From: Kiritimatiellia bacterium
Lineage (GTDB): Bacteria; Verrucomicrobiota; Kiritimatiellia; RFP12; UBA1067
Reading direction: 5' to 3'
NCBI GenBank assembly: GCA_017406465.1
Contig: JAFQYM010000019.1
Location: 1 to 36,685 of the forward strand
Length of the DNA stretch: 36,685 nt
The notes under the pieces were generated by a model. It did not search any database, had not been told where the DNA came from, and worked only from the letters and a program-made list of their open reading frames with translations. The position numbers and the translations under genes are program-made. Shown piece after piece: positions 16,047-23,586 of the stretch. How positions within the stretch are numbered: the stretch's first letter is position 1; the number at the start of each line of letters is the position of its first letter.

Positions 16047-17569
16047 CACCACTCCACGACGGCAAACGAGTTGGGCTGCATGCGGACGACTGCCGTGCCG
16101 TCGCATTGGAAATCAAGCGGAACCTCTGTGTAGGTGCGGACGGAATCGGTGAGGTGGCAACGCGCCTTAGAGAGCGAAACGCCGGGAACAGAGACCTTCA
16201 CCTCCGCCGTGTCCGTGACGTTGTTGTCGTCGGAATAGCGGGCGACGATAAGTGCGCCTGAGCCGTCCTCGCCTTTCGCGGCGACTGCGCGGAAGCTCCC
16301 GGCGGGCTTGCCGTTCTCGCTTTTGAATACCGTCCCCGTATTCGCGTCGGACGCCTTCCCGCGCCCTTCGCGGACGGTACATGCGACCTGCGTCCCACAG
16401 TCAACGAGCTTCGACCATGCGTAGAACGGATAGTACCCCTTCAGCGGCTGGTACGTCGGCTTGGAGAACATGTTATTCATTCCCGTGTTGGCCTTCGCAT
16501 CGTAGAACATCAGCATGTCCACCGGCTTCGACTGGCAGTCTACCATCGTTGCCATTACGAACGCCGCGCCCTTTTGGTTGTAGCGCCCCGACTCCACCTC
16601 AAGCGAATACGGCCAGTCATCCACCCAGCCCTTGACGTAGTTCCACTCGTTCAGTATCGACTCTGACTTCTGGAAGCCGTACTTGTCCATCAGATTCCGT
16701 GTCGCACCCGCTCTGTCGGCGATACGCCATGGCTCGGTCGCGTAGATGTGCCACGAGAAGAAGTCAAGGGGCACATCGTTGTCGCGGCAGTAGCGGAGGA
16801 ACCGCTCGCCCCAGTCCATGCGTCCGCAAATCGCGGGTCCTCCTATCTTGAGATTCGGGAACTTCCCCTTCAGGTGCTTCGCCGCCGTCTCATAGAGATT
16901 GAAGAAGTTCGTGACGGTACCGCCCCAGCAGCGGGGATTCTTTGGAAGCCCGACGTCAACGGGATCGAGGTCTGGCTCGTTCCAGATTTCCCAGTAGACG
17001 ATGTTGAACTGGTTCGACCAAGCGATGTTGACCGTGGTGTGCGCCTTGTCGAGTCCCCAGCCCCAGCCTTCATTGTAGTGGCGAATCACATGCTCACAGA
17101 TTCGCGCCCACTTCGCGAAGTCCTTCGGCGGCAGGGCGCCGTACTTCTTCGGTCCGTGCTCGATTGTCTGCCCGAGGCGGAAAAACACCTCCGTCCCCGC
17201 GCGGCGGATGTTGTCAAGGTAGTGGTCGGTGAACACGAAGTCGTAGTTCTTCGGGTCGGTCTCGTCGGCGTCGAAGTCCGGGAAAATGGCGCTGATGTCG
17301 CACGTGTGCGCACCGCCCGCGACGCAGTTGACAGAATCGTGCGTCCGGGCGAACGGAATCCTCGCCGCCTTGTAGTCCTCAAAGTTGCCGCACTTCTGGT
17401 CGCCGCCAGGCTTCTTTACTGTCGGTCCGTTGTTCACGGCATGCATCGGCTTTACTTCCCGCACGACATTCGTTATATCAACCGTCACGAATGCGGCTGC
17501 GGCCGGCTGCGCCGCATTGACAGTCAGCGACATTCCTGCCGCCGCGAAGGTCACCCATGTCAATCTCAT
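16046..17569 (-). CDS. Secreted clan GH-A glycoside hydrolase, GH39-like
   Basis: 507 residues. ATG 17569 opens a signal peptide, MRLTWVTFAAAGMSLTVNAA; a GTG three codons earlier is an alternative. The TIM barrel shows YWEIWNEPDLDP (acid/base Glu in NEP) and SILNEWNYVKGW (probable nucleophile Glu), followed by a C-terminal beta-sandwich of the GH39/GH30 style (ALIVARYSDD...SKARCHLTDSVRTYTEVP). Family GH39 includes beta-xylosidases and iduronidases, but divergent members have other targets. It starts 10 bases after the DUF4838 stop and overlaps the next start as TGATG, so these three genes are surely co-transcribed. Confidence 0.83.
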   Translation of the reverse strand: MRLTWVTFAAAGMSLTVNAAQPAAAAFVTVDITNVVREVKPMHAVNNGPTVKKPGGDQKCGNFEDYKAARIPFARTHDSVNCVAGGAHTCDISAIFPDFDADETDPKNYDFVFTDHYLDNIRRAGTEVFFRLGQTIEHGPKKYGALPPKDFAKWARICEHVIRHYNEGWGWGLDKAHTTVNIAWSNQFNIVYWEIWNEPDLDPVDVGLPKNPRCWGGTVTNFFNLYETAAKHLKGKFPNLKIGGPAICGRMDWGERFLRYCRDNDVPLDFFSWHIYATEPWRIADRAGATRNLMDKYGFQKSESILNEWNYVKGWVDDWPYSLEVESGRYNQKGAAFVMATMVDCQSKPVDMLMFYDAKANTGMNNMFSKPTYQPLKGYYPFYAWSKLVDCGTQVACTVREGRGKASDANTGTVFKSENGKPAGSFRAVAAKGEDGSGALIVARYSDDNNVTDTAEVKVSVPGVSLSKARCHLTDSVRTYTEVPLDFQCDGTAVVRMQPNSFAVVEW

Positions 17570-17579
17570 CTTTGTCACT

Positions 17580-19874
17580 TTATTTTCCTCTATCAACACG
17601 CGAAAGTTCAAGCTTGTCGATCCAAACCGCCTTGATGGCGGGCTTGCCGTCCTTCCCACACCGGCCGGGGCCGATCCAGAAGATATCGCCTTCTTTGGGC
17701 TCCCAAGTGCAGACTTCGTACCAATCGTAGTCATCCGAAATCTTGTCCGTTCTCGGCTGTGCGCCTTTCCCTCGACAGCATTTTGCGACTGGATCGTATA
17801 CTCCCGCCCAGAACGCCTCGCCGTCCCGCAGCTTGTCCACTCGCGCGCGGACGCGAAGCGTGTATTTCACTCCCGGCTCGAACTCAATCCTGTGCATGAG
17901 GAATCTGGCATTCCAATTATCTGTAAGGGAACTATTGAGCTTCACGGCCCTGCCGTCCGCTGCCTTTGGGTCATCTGCGTATTTCCCCATTTTGTCGATG
18001 ATGATGTAGCGATCCTCTACCTCCCCGGAGGCCGCCGGCGAAATCGCCCCGGTTTTGCGCTCGACCAGCTCGCGCCAAGCCTGCATAAAGCGAGCTTCCT
18101 TCCCTGGTCCCTCTGACAGAGACACCTTCCCGGCTTCGGCAATGCGATCCAGAATCGACTTTGCAAGCGACTTCATTTCTGCCTGATGTTCTGCCGCAGA
18201 CGATTTCTTGGCAAGGCAAAGCAACTTGTCCCACTTGCGGCGCATACGCTCCAGCCGCAGAAAATCGACCGACAACGCCCCCATACGCACGTTGTAGGAG
18301 GCATCTGGGTCGTCCTTTACGGCTTCAATCGCCTGTTTCCAGCAGTCGGAGGCATAGCCAAGCACTACGTCAGGTATCGGCACGTCGGCGGCGTTGCAGT
18401 GCAGCGGACGGCTTCCCAAAACCGAATACATAAGCTGAAGACGATGAACGGCCTCAAAATAACGGCGCACGAACGGCGCACCCTTGCCGTAGTAGCCCGC
18501 GAAGAAGTCGTCGAGAAGTTGCTCCATCGGCAGGTCGGGATTCCACATCCACTTGGAGACCAGCCAGGCCTTCAGTTCGGCGAAGTCACCATGCCGCCCC
18601 TGATATGTTCCCTGCACGAAAAGGTGCTTCACGCCATTTTCCTGGAAAAACCTCACATTGCCACACAACGCATACACGTTCGGGAACGGCATCTGGTAGT
18701 AGTCGTAGTCGTGTTCGTAGTCCCAGACATAAAGTCCGGAGTCACACTGCCTTGACCAGCCGCGGACGTCCTCGCAGAACGAAATGGTTTCCTTGTGCGG
18801 GCTGACGTCCATCGGCTGCGAATAATCGCACTCAAGAGAGCAGAGGCACGGCATCACGTTACGCCTCAGTCGCGTCTTCTTCGGAGGCTTGCGCGTATAC
18901 TGGTAGGCAAGCGTCTCGATGATCACGTCCGGGAACTCCTTCTCCACCGCCTCGGCCACCGCGTTCACGAACCGCACCATCGTGCCGGAGTGGCTTTCCT
19001 CCTCCGCGTCCACCGCCGCGCACTTGGGGCACCGGCAGTAGTTCCGGTTGTCGTTCTGGCTCACGCCATAGAACTTCGCCCCCGGGTCGCTTCGTATGCG
19101 CCCGAGGACGTTGGATGTGACGATCCGCAGCACGTCGGGGTTCGTGAGGCAGAGCTGCGTGGGCCACTTCAGCCGACGTCCGTTCACGAGGCTGAAGTAT
19201 TCGGGATGCGAATCAAAGTACTTGGCAACTGGCAGAAGGATGTCGAACGTGTGGCAACTACCGAGACCGCCTCCAAAGCGGAGCGAATCACTACCATACT
19301 TTGCCTCATTCCGACGCCACGTGCGATGGTTTGCGCGAAGGCGCGCCGCGAACGCACCGTACTCCATCGCATCCCACCAGAACGGCTCACGCAGTGCGAA
19401 GGCCGGTGTCTGCGTGTCGTCCAGCGTCTTTGGCACGGCAAAGCGGTCAAGGCGCGGAATCTTCGAGCACCACGACGAGTACCAGCGACATCCTCCGAAG
19501 CGCTCAAGAAGCTCGTACACTCCGTACAGAGTGCCGCGTTCGCGCGAACCAATGACGAGCAGATGCGGCGGGCGCGCCACGAGGCGGAACCCGTCCGTGC
19601 CGACATCCGCCTTGACGTCCGTGTACTTGGTCTCGCCCAGCAGAATCGCCTTCGCGGGGAGCGGCTTTGCGTCCGTCGCAATCGGCAGCTTCACGCCGGT
19701 CATCTGCTCAGTGAAGTCGCGCAGCTCTTCGGCAGCGTATCTCTGCGATGGCGACGCCTTCTCCGGCACTACAATCGTATACGCCGGCGGTGCGCCGCGC
19801 TCGGCAAGCACAAGCCCTTCGGCGCCAGCCGTGAGCATGACGCCGCACGCAAGGGACAACAAAACTTCTTTCAT
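17580..19874 (-). CDS. Secreted DUF4838 domain protein (putative glycosidase)
   Basis: 764 residues with a short Sec signal (MKEVLLSLACGVMLTAGAEG). The N-terminal 130 residues form an alpha/beta domain like the GH20/GH67 helper domain: ASPSQRYAAEELRDFTEQMTG and GTLYGVYELLERFGGCRWY. The DUF4838 barrel follows, with KFYGVSQNDNRNYCRCPKC (a two-cysteine site) and IIETLAYQYTRKPPKKTRLR. A C-terminal carbohydrate-binding-like beta-sandwich starts near 640. DUF4838 proteins are abundant in Planctomycetota and Verrucomicrobiota polysaccharide loci and are thought to be glycosidases, but no reaction is established as far as I know. The next gene starts only 10 bases after its stop. Confidence 0.85.
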   Translation of the reverse strand: MKEVLLSLACGVMLTAGAEGLVLAERGAPPAYTIVVPEKASPSQRYAAEELRDFTEQMTGVKLPIATDAKPLPAKAILLGETKYTDVKADVGTDGFRLVARPPHLLVIGSRERGTLYGVYELLERFGGCRWYSSWCSKIPRLDRFAVPKTLDDTQTPAFALREPFWWDAMEYGAFAARLRANHRTWRRNEAKYGSDSLRFGGGLGSCHTFDILLPVAKYFDSHPEYFSLVNGRRLKWPTQLCLTNPDVLRIVTSNVLGRIRSDPGAKFYGVSQNDNRNYCRCPKCAAVDAEEESHSGTMVRFVNAVAEAVEKEFPDVIIETLAYQYTRKPPKKTRLRRNVMPCLCSLECDYSQPMDVSPHKETISFCEDVRGWSRQCDSGLYVWDYEHDYDYYQMPFPNVYALCGNVRFFQENGVKHLFVQGTYQGRHGDFAELKAWLVSKWMWNPDLPMEQLLDDFFAGYYGKGAPFVRRYFEAVHRLQLMYSVLGSRPLHCNAADVPIPDVVLGYASDCWKQAIEAVKDDPDASYNVRMGALSVDFLRLERMRRKWDKLLCLAKKSSAAEHQAEMKSLAKSILDRIAEAGKVSLSEGPGKEARFMQAWRELVERKTGAISPAASGEVEDRYIIIDKMGKYADDPKAADGRAVKLNSSLTDNWNARFLMHRIEFEPGVKYTLRVRARVDKLRDGEAFWAGVYDPVAKCCRGKGAQPRTDKISDDYDWYEVCTWEPKEGDIFWIGPGRCGKDGKPAIKAVWIDKLELSRVDRGK

Positions 19875-19886
19875 GATCTGCCTACA

Positions 19887-20996
19887 TCACTGGACAATTA
19901 TCGTAAATCCATTAATCTTCGGAGTGTACTGGCCGTTCCTGCCCTCCCCAGAAAGACGCACGTACACTTCACGTCCCTGCGGAATCATCAGCGTCTCCCT
20001 CGCGTCCTGAGGATCGATGGAGATCGGAACGCTAGCCGGCACTACGGAAAAGATACTGTCAAGCTGCGACTGCGTCTTGGCCTTGAACATAAGCGAGTTG
20101 AACGTCGCATACTGCATCTTCGACGCCGTGATGAGACCTTCCCCCACCTCGATGGCGTTCGTGACGGATATCTTCGTGTCGAGACCGAACTTTGTCTTGA
20201 ACGTGCTCGCCCAGTTGAGCACATTCGTGAGCGCATTCGCAGTCGTCGGAATCATCGTCACGGACGTTTCATGCATCAGAATGTCGAACTCCTCCGCCGG
20301 GCCGTAGAAGAACAGCTTCACTCGCTCCGGCTTGGCACTGATATTGGACGCTGTGACGCTCGCATATGAGGTGTTGTCGCTTCTGCGCGGCAGAAGAACC
20401 GTCACGCCGCCGGATCTTTCGTTGCTATAGTTGTTTTTAAGAAGGTTAGCCGCTGAATACGTGCCTATCTTGACGTTCGGCCCCACAAATAAGAAAGTTC
20501 GATATCCGGCGCCGTAGAATGCGCCGTTCCCATCGGCTCCGGGAGTAATCGTCTGAAATGTCTGCGTGACACCTTGCGACACAGAAACCGGCCCTTTGAA
20601 ACAGATATACGATAATTGACTCCACGAAAACGCATAATTCGCAATGCTTGTTATTTCTTCTGGAAACACTGTGGCACCGACAGTTCGTGCATTCGTAAAG
20701 CCTGCCGTTGCGATTGCCCTGACGATGTATGTTTCGCCGTCCACCACAAATGTAGAGGGGATTTTCTGCGGAACCTTTACACCAGAATCGGAATCAGAAC
20801 CTTGGAGTGCACGAGAAGCGGCATTATCAGCTCCGTATCCAAGCTGGCAAGTCTTGGCGCTCGTATCAAGCTTTAGCCGCCAGGTGCGCCCTTCAACAAC
20901 GGTCGTGACGTTAGTAGTATAGGCCGCGCTTGCCGAAGTTGCGACAAGTGCCACCCCCGATAGAAGAACTAATCCCCCTGTCGTTTTTGCGCTCAT
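19887..20996 (-). CDS. Secreted leucine-rich repeat (BspA-like) protein of unknown role
   Basis: 369 residues. Signal MSAKTTGGLVLLSGVALVATSASA is clear and cleavage before AYTTN is likely. Residues about 85-135 carry LRR_5/BspA-type units (IVRAIATAGFTNARTVGATVFPEEITSIANYAFSWSQL), after which repeats are degenerate. The rest is Ser/Thr/Asn-rich and beta-prone, with no catalytic motif I can name. It has no TM anchor and no recognisable sorting tail. It sits inside the hydrolase cluster, 13 bases before the DUF4838 gene on the minus strand. A surface or extracellular binding role is inference. Lower GC at the third codon position in its middle part suggests a different history. The quoted stretch is split in the protein only by normal residues. 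Confidence 0.7.
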   Translation of the reverse strand: MSAKTTGGLVLLSGVALVATSASAAYTTNVTTVVEGRTWRLKLDTSAKTCQLGYGADNAASRALQGSDSDSGVKVPQKIPSTFVVDGETYIVRAIATAGFTNARTVGATVFPEEITSIANYAFSWSQLSYICFKGPVSVSQGVTQTFQTITPGADGNGAFYGAGYRTFLFVGPNVKIGTYSAANLLKNNYSNERSGGVTVLLPRRSDNTSYASVTASNISAKPERVKLFFYGPAEEFDILMHETSVTMIPTTANALTNVLNWASTFKTKFGLDTKISVTNAIEVGEGLITASKMQYATFNSLMFKAKTQSQLDSIFSVVPASVPISIDPQDARETLMIPQGREVYVRLSGEGRNGQYTPKINGFTIIVQ

Positions 20997-21041
20997 CTTT
21001 TTCCATTTCCTTTCTGTTTATGTTTATATGAATGAAGTTGG

Positions 21042-22541
21042 TTACTGTCTCTTGTTTACGATGGAAAGCACCTCTCGACGCATGGCCGGGAAGTCGCACT
21101 TGCCCTGCGATGCCTCAACTGGCTTGAACTTCGCCGCAAGCGCCGCGAGGTCATCGGCAAAGAGGCCCTGCTCCTTGAGGATGCGAACCTTCTCGGCGGC
21201 GACAATTCCGTTCCGCAGCTCCAGGAAACGCCAGGAAGGCGAGCCGTCTGGGTAGACGAGGAATGCGTCGCCCGCCGTCCACGGCTGGCAATCCGCATCG
21301 ACCACGGGATCCTGCGGCCAGCTGTTCCACGCCCAGCGCAGGAATCCGTCGAGCCCGCACATAGCCGGATACACACCGAGCCAAAACGCTTCGCCAGGGC
21401 CTGAACGCATGAACGTGTTCGGATAGGGAGGCCCGCAGCAGACGTAGTACGTGGTCTTCATCCCCTTCTTGCGCCGCGCCACCGCCTCGGCGAGATATTC
21501 ATCTGTGATTCCCGCGCCGAGGATCATGCAGAAGTTGTCGATTTTCGTGCCGTATTTCGAAGGAAGGCTGTTGCCCGCCATTGCGATCTTCATCTCGGGA
21601 ACTTGGCTGCGTATGAAGTCGCCAATCGTCTTGACGTCCTCCAAGGAGCGCTCGTCCATTGCGATGTAGACGTCGTTAAGCCAGCCCATCTCCTTTAGGT
21701 GCTTTGAGAAGTCGACGAGGAACGGCCCCCAGTAATCCTCAAATTCCGGAGTGCCAGGCGGCAGTTTCTCCCGCCGTTCAACCCATTCGCCCGTTTTGGA
21801 CTCTTCGCTTTCCGCTTTCCATTCTTTCCAGTCCACCATATAGCCCCATGGACACATTGAGTAGCAGGCAATGTCCGGTCCAAGTCCGCACGACCGGCCG
21901 AACTTGACATACTGGTCGAAAATTGAATAGTCGAATGACCATTTACCGTCCGCACCCTTTCTGCGCCCGATCATCGAGCTGTAGGCGTCGTAGCACTGAT
22001 GGTTCCATGGCCTGTCGACGAGCGTAATGGTGAGCGTCTTCTGACCCGCCGTCGCCAATGTCTCGTAGACGGGACGCATTGCCGCATAGTGCTCCTTCGA
22101 GAATGGCTTAACGTTGAAGTAGCGCGCCACAGCCCACGGATGCTGCCACAGGTCAAGAAAGTACCACCACTCCCTTGAAGGCGGGAGGACGCGATCGACC
22201 ACATGCAGATTCATCGCGCCACAGGTGTACAATCCCGGCTTCGTCTCGGACGGAACGGACACCTCAACCACGTGTGGACGCCCGGCCTTCGACCCCCACT
22301 CCACGCGATCCATGCATTCGAGCCGCTGAAGACTCTCAAGATCAGGCGCATATTTCACTGGCCTCAAGACACCAAACCGCATGCCGATTCCCGACGGCGC
22401 TTCACCGAGTTGCGCATAGTCAGGGACGAGTATCGCCGTCGTCTCCCCGCGCCAGACGGCAACATCAAACGACCTGGCCGGACACGCAAGCGAAAGTCCG
22501 ACGACAATGGCAACAGAGAAGTATAGACTCTTGTTGTTCAC
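21042..22541 (-). CDS. Secreted DUF4091 / GH123-like hydrolase
   Basis: 499 residues from GTG 22541, chosen because GGAG lies seven bases upstream and the signal VNNKSLYFSVAIVVGLSLACPARSF follows directly. The C-terminal two-thirds is a barrel with VYIAMDERSLEDVKTIGDF; the Asp-Glu pair fits the catalytic D-E of GH123 (beta-N-acetylgalactosaminidase, substrate-assisted). The end, GLDGFLRWAWNSWPQDPV...GDAFLVYPDGSPSWRFLELRNGI, is the DUF4091 signature. Whether it acts on GalNAc is not decided, since many DUF4091 proteins are uncharacterised. It is the first gene of the cluster, preceded by a candidate promoter/operator. The stop is 46 bases from the LRR gene start. Confidence 0.82.
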   Translation of the reverse strand: MNNKSLYFSVAIVVGLSLACPARSFDVAVWRGETTAILVPDYAQLGEAPSGIGMRFGVLRPVKYAPDLESLQRLECMDRVEWGSKAGRPHVVEVSVPSETKPGLYTCGAMNLHVVDRVLPPSREWWYFLDLWQHPWAVARYFNVKPFSKEHYAAMRPVYETLATAGQKTLTITLVDRPWNHQCYDAYSSMIGRRKGADGKWSFDYSIFDQYVKFGRSCGLGPDIACYSMCPWGYMVDWKEWKAESEESKTGEWVERREKLPPGTPEFEDYWGPFLVDFSKHLKEMGWLNDVYIAMDERSLEDVKTIGDFIRSQVPEMKIAMAGNSLPSKYGTKIDNFCMILGAGITDEYLAEAVARRKKGMKTTYYVCCGPPYPNTFMRSGPGEAFWLGVYPAMCGLDGFLRWAWNSWPQDPVVDADCQPWTAGDAFLVYPDGSPSWRFLELRNGIVAAEKVRILKEQGLFADDLAALAAKFKPVEASQGKCDFPAMRREVLSIVNKRQ

Positions 22542-22563
22542 CCTTTTGCTCCGTAGCGAGACC

Positions 22564-22624
22564 GTGCACCATGCACAGCCCCAATTGCGCGACAATTTTA
22601 CCACCCTTCCGCAATGCCGCGCAA
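22564..22624 (-). promoter_or_regulatory. Candidate promoter and operator of the hydrolase cluster
   Basis: On the minus strand TTGCGC (22624-22619), an 18-base spacer and TAAAAT (22600-22595) preceded by GG form a plausible promoter. An inverted repeat AATTG-5-CAATT (22583-22597) overlaps the -10, and GTGCA-3-TGCAC (22564-22576) lies in the leader. Both positions suit repressor binding, and a GntR/LacI-type regulator is encoded 1 kb upstream. Assignment to that regulator is inference. Confidence 0.4.
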
Positions 22625-22665
22625 GAGGAAAGTTCAAAAAAGGACGTTATAGGGACGTTAATGGC

Positions 22666-22734
22666 CTAGAACGTATTGCCGACGACCCACTTGGAGCCGA
22701 GGACGAGCCGCGAGGAGGCAGCGGTTTTACTACT
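22666..22734 (-). pseudogene. 3'-end remnant of a GntR/LacI-type regulator
   Basis: Minus-strand translation gives SRLVLGSKWVVGNTF followed by a stop. The intact regulator at 23587-24717 ends SRVVLGSKWVEGKTF. The nucleotide match runs about 45 bases. Upstream of about 22735 the frame closes and similarity disappears, at the point where the toxin gene ends. Confidence 0.75.
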
Positions 22735-22767
22735 GTCGGAATTGGAGAATCACGAATTACAATTGTG

Positions 22768-23154
22768 TCATACATCAATGACGAAATCGCCGTATTGTGG
22801 GAATTGGCGATCATGCGACACGATTTTCATTCCTTCGGCCTTTGCCTGTGCAATCAGCATTCGATCAAATGGGTCGCGGTGCAACAACGGCAAAGTTCCA
22901 AGGACAACGGCATGCCCAGAATTGAATTCAAGTTCCTGAACACCGCACTCTTTTGCAGCAAACCGGACATCATCCGGCGAAAGCGGCATCAACACAGCGT
23001 TCTTCTGATGTTTGATGGCAACTTCGGCAATGCTGATCGAACTGAAAAACAACTCATTCATCTCATCGGCAAGAACACGCAGGGCCGAGTCCGACAAAGA
23101 CTGACTCTCGCCAATCATCCACAATAAGACATGAGTATCAAGCAACACCCTCAC
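22768..23154 (-). CDS. vapC: PIN domain toxin, VapC-type
   Basis: 128 residues, full length for the family. The acidic active site of PIN ribonucleases is present: D6 in LLDTHVLLW, E44 in SIAEVA, D94 and D97 in HRDPFDRMLIAQA, and D115 in VSHDRQF. VapC toxins cleave tRNA or rRNA in the cytoplasm and are neutralised by the partner encoded directly upstream. The start overlaps the antitoxin stop as ATGA. The subgroup with LLDTHVLLWMIGE and a terminal YGDFVIDV is common in solitary TA modules. It lies between an intact and a remnant copy of the same regulator, which suggests insertion at that place. Confidence 0.9.
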   Translation of the reverse strand: MRVLLDTHVLLWMIGESQSLSDSALRVLADEMNELFFSSISIAEVAIKHQKNAVLMPLSPDDVRFAAKECGVQELEFNSGHAVVLGTLPLLHRDPFDRMLIAQAKAEGMKIVSHDRQFPQYGDFVIDV

Positions 23155-23456
23155 AATGGGCTCTCCAACGATGCTTCGAAATCAGCCTCAATCTCGCGAT
23201 CCATCGCTTTGTCCTCTTCCCAAGTCGGAAGCTTCCATTTCCCGTCCATAAGACCTATCTTGACTCCAGCCTTTTTCGCCATCTGCGGCGCAGCATCGGA
23301 AACACGGAGAAAAATCAACTGGTATGCGCCGCTATCGGGCAATTGAATGCCTGGCGGGCAGGATGACGAATCGCAAAACGCAGACCACACTTGACCGGCA
23401 CGGCCAAGATTCACTGCTGTACGCATCACATCGTCTTTTGTCATCAGCGTTGGCAT
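23151..23456 (-). CDS. Antitoxin of the VapC-type toxin (VapB/Phd-like, divergent)
   Basis: 101 residues with AAAGGAG ahead of the ATG and a TTTGGTATAAT promoter element 35 bases upstream. The C-terminal part, KIGLMDGKWKLPTWEEDKAM followed by DREIEADF, has the layout of the toxin-binding tail of Phd/DUF2281-type antitoxins (GL-x-G-K-x-x-x-P then acidic residues). The N-terminal 75 residues match no DNA-binding fold that I recognise (no clear AbrB or RHH pattern) and contain SSSCPPGIQLP. Identity as antitoxin rests mainly on gene order and the 4-base overlap with vapC. Confidence 0.7.
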   Translation of the reverse strand: MPTLMTKDDVMRTAVNLGRAGQVWSAFCDSSSCPPGIQLPDSGAYQLIFLRVSDAAPQMAKKAGVKIGLMDGKWKLPTWEEDKAMDREIEADFEASLESPL

Positions 23457-23490
23457 GGCATCTATCTCCTTTCTGCCATCTACGAGTCAT

Positions 23491-23501
23491 ATTATACCAA
23501 A
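23491..23501 (-). promoter_or_regulatory. Promoter element of the toxin-antitoxin pair
   Basis: TTTGGTATAAT on the minus strand: an extended -10 (TGGTATAAT). The ATG is 34 bases beyond the hexamer and has a ribosome site, unlike other copies of this motif in the window. Confidence 0.6.
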
Positions 23502-23586
23502 TTCGTGGGTGCGGCAACAAGCACCACAAGCACCACAACGCCGAGGTATAGCGCGATTGATTTCTGTCGCTTGTGCGCAGTCAAGC

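Noticed and set aside
18795..20369. A 524-codon plus-strand open frame opposite the DUF4838 and LRR genes
   Set aside because: It is Arg/His/Leu-rich antisense translation without recognisable domains.
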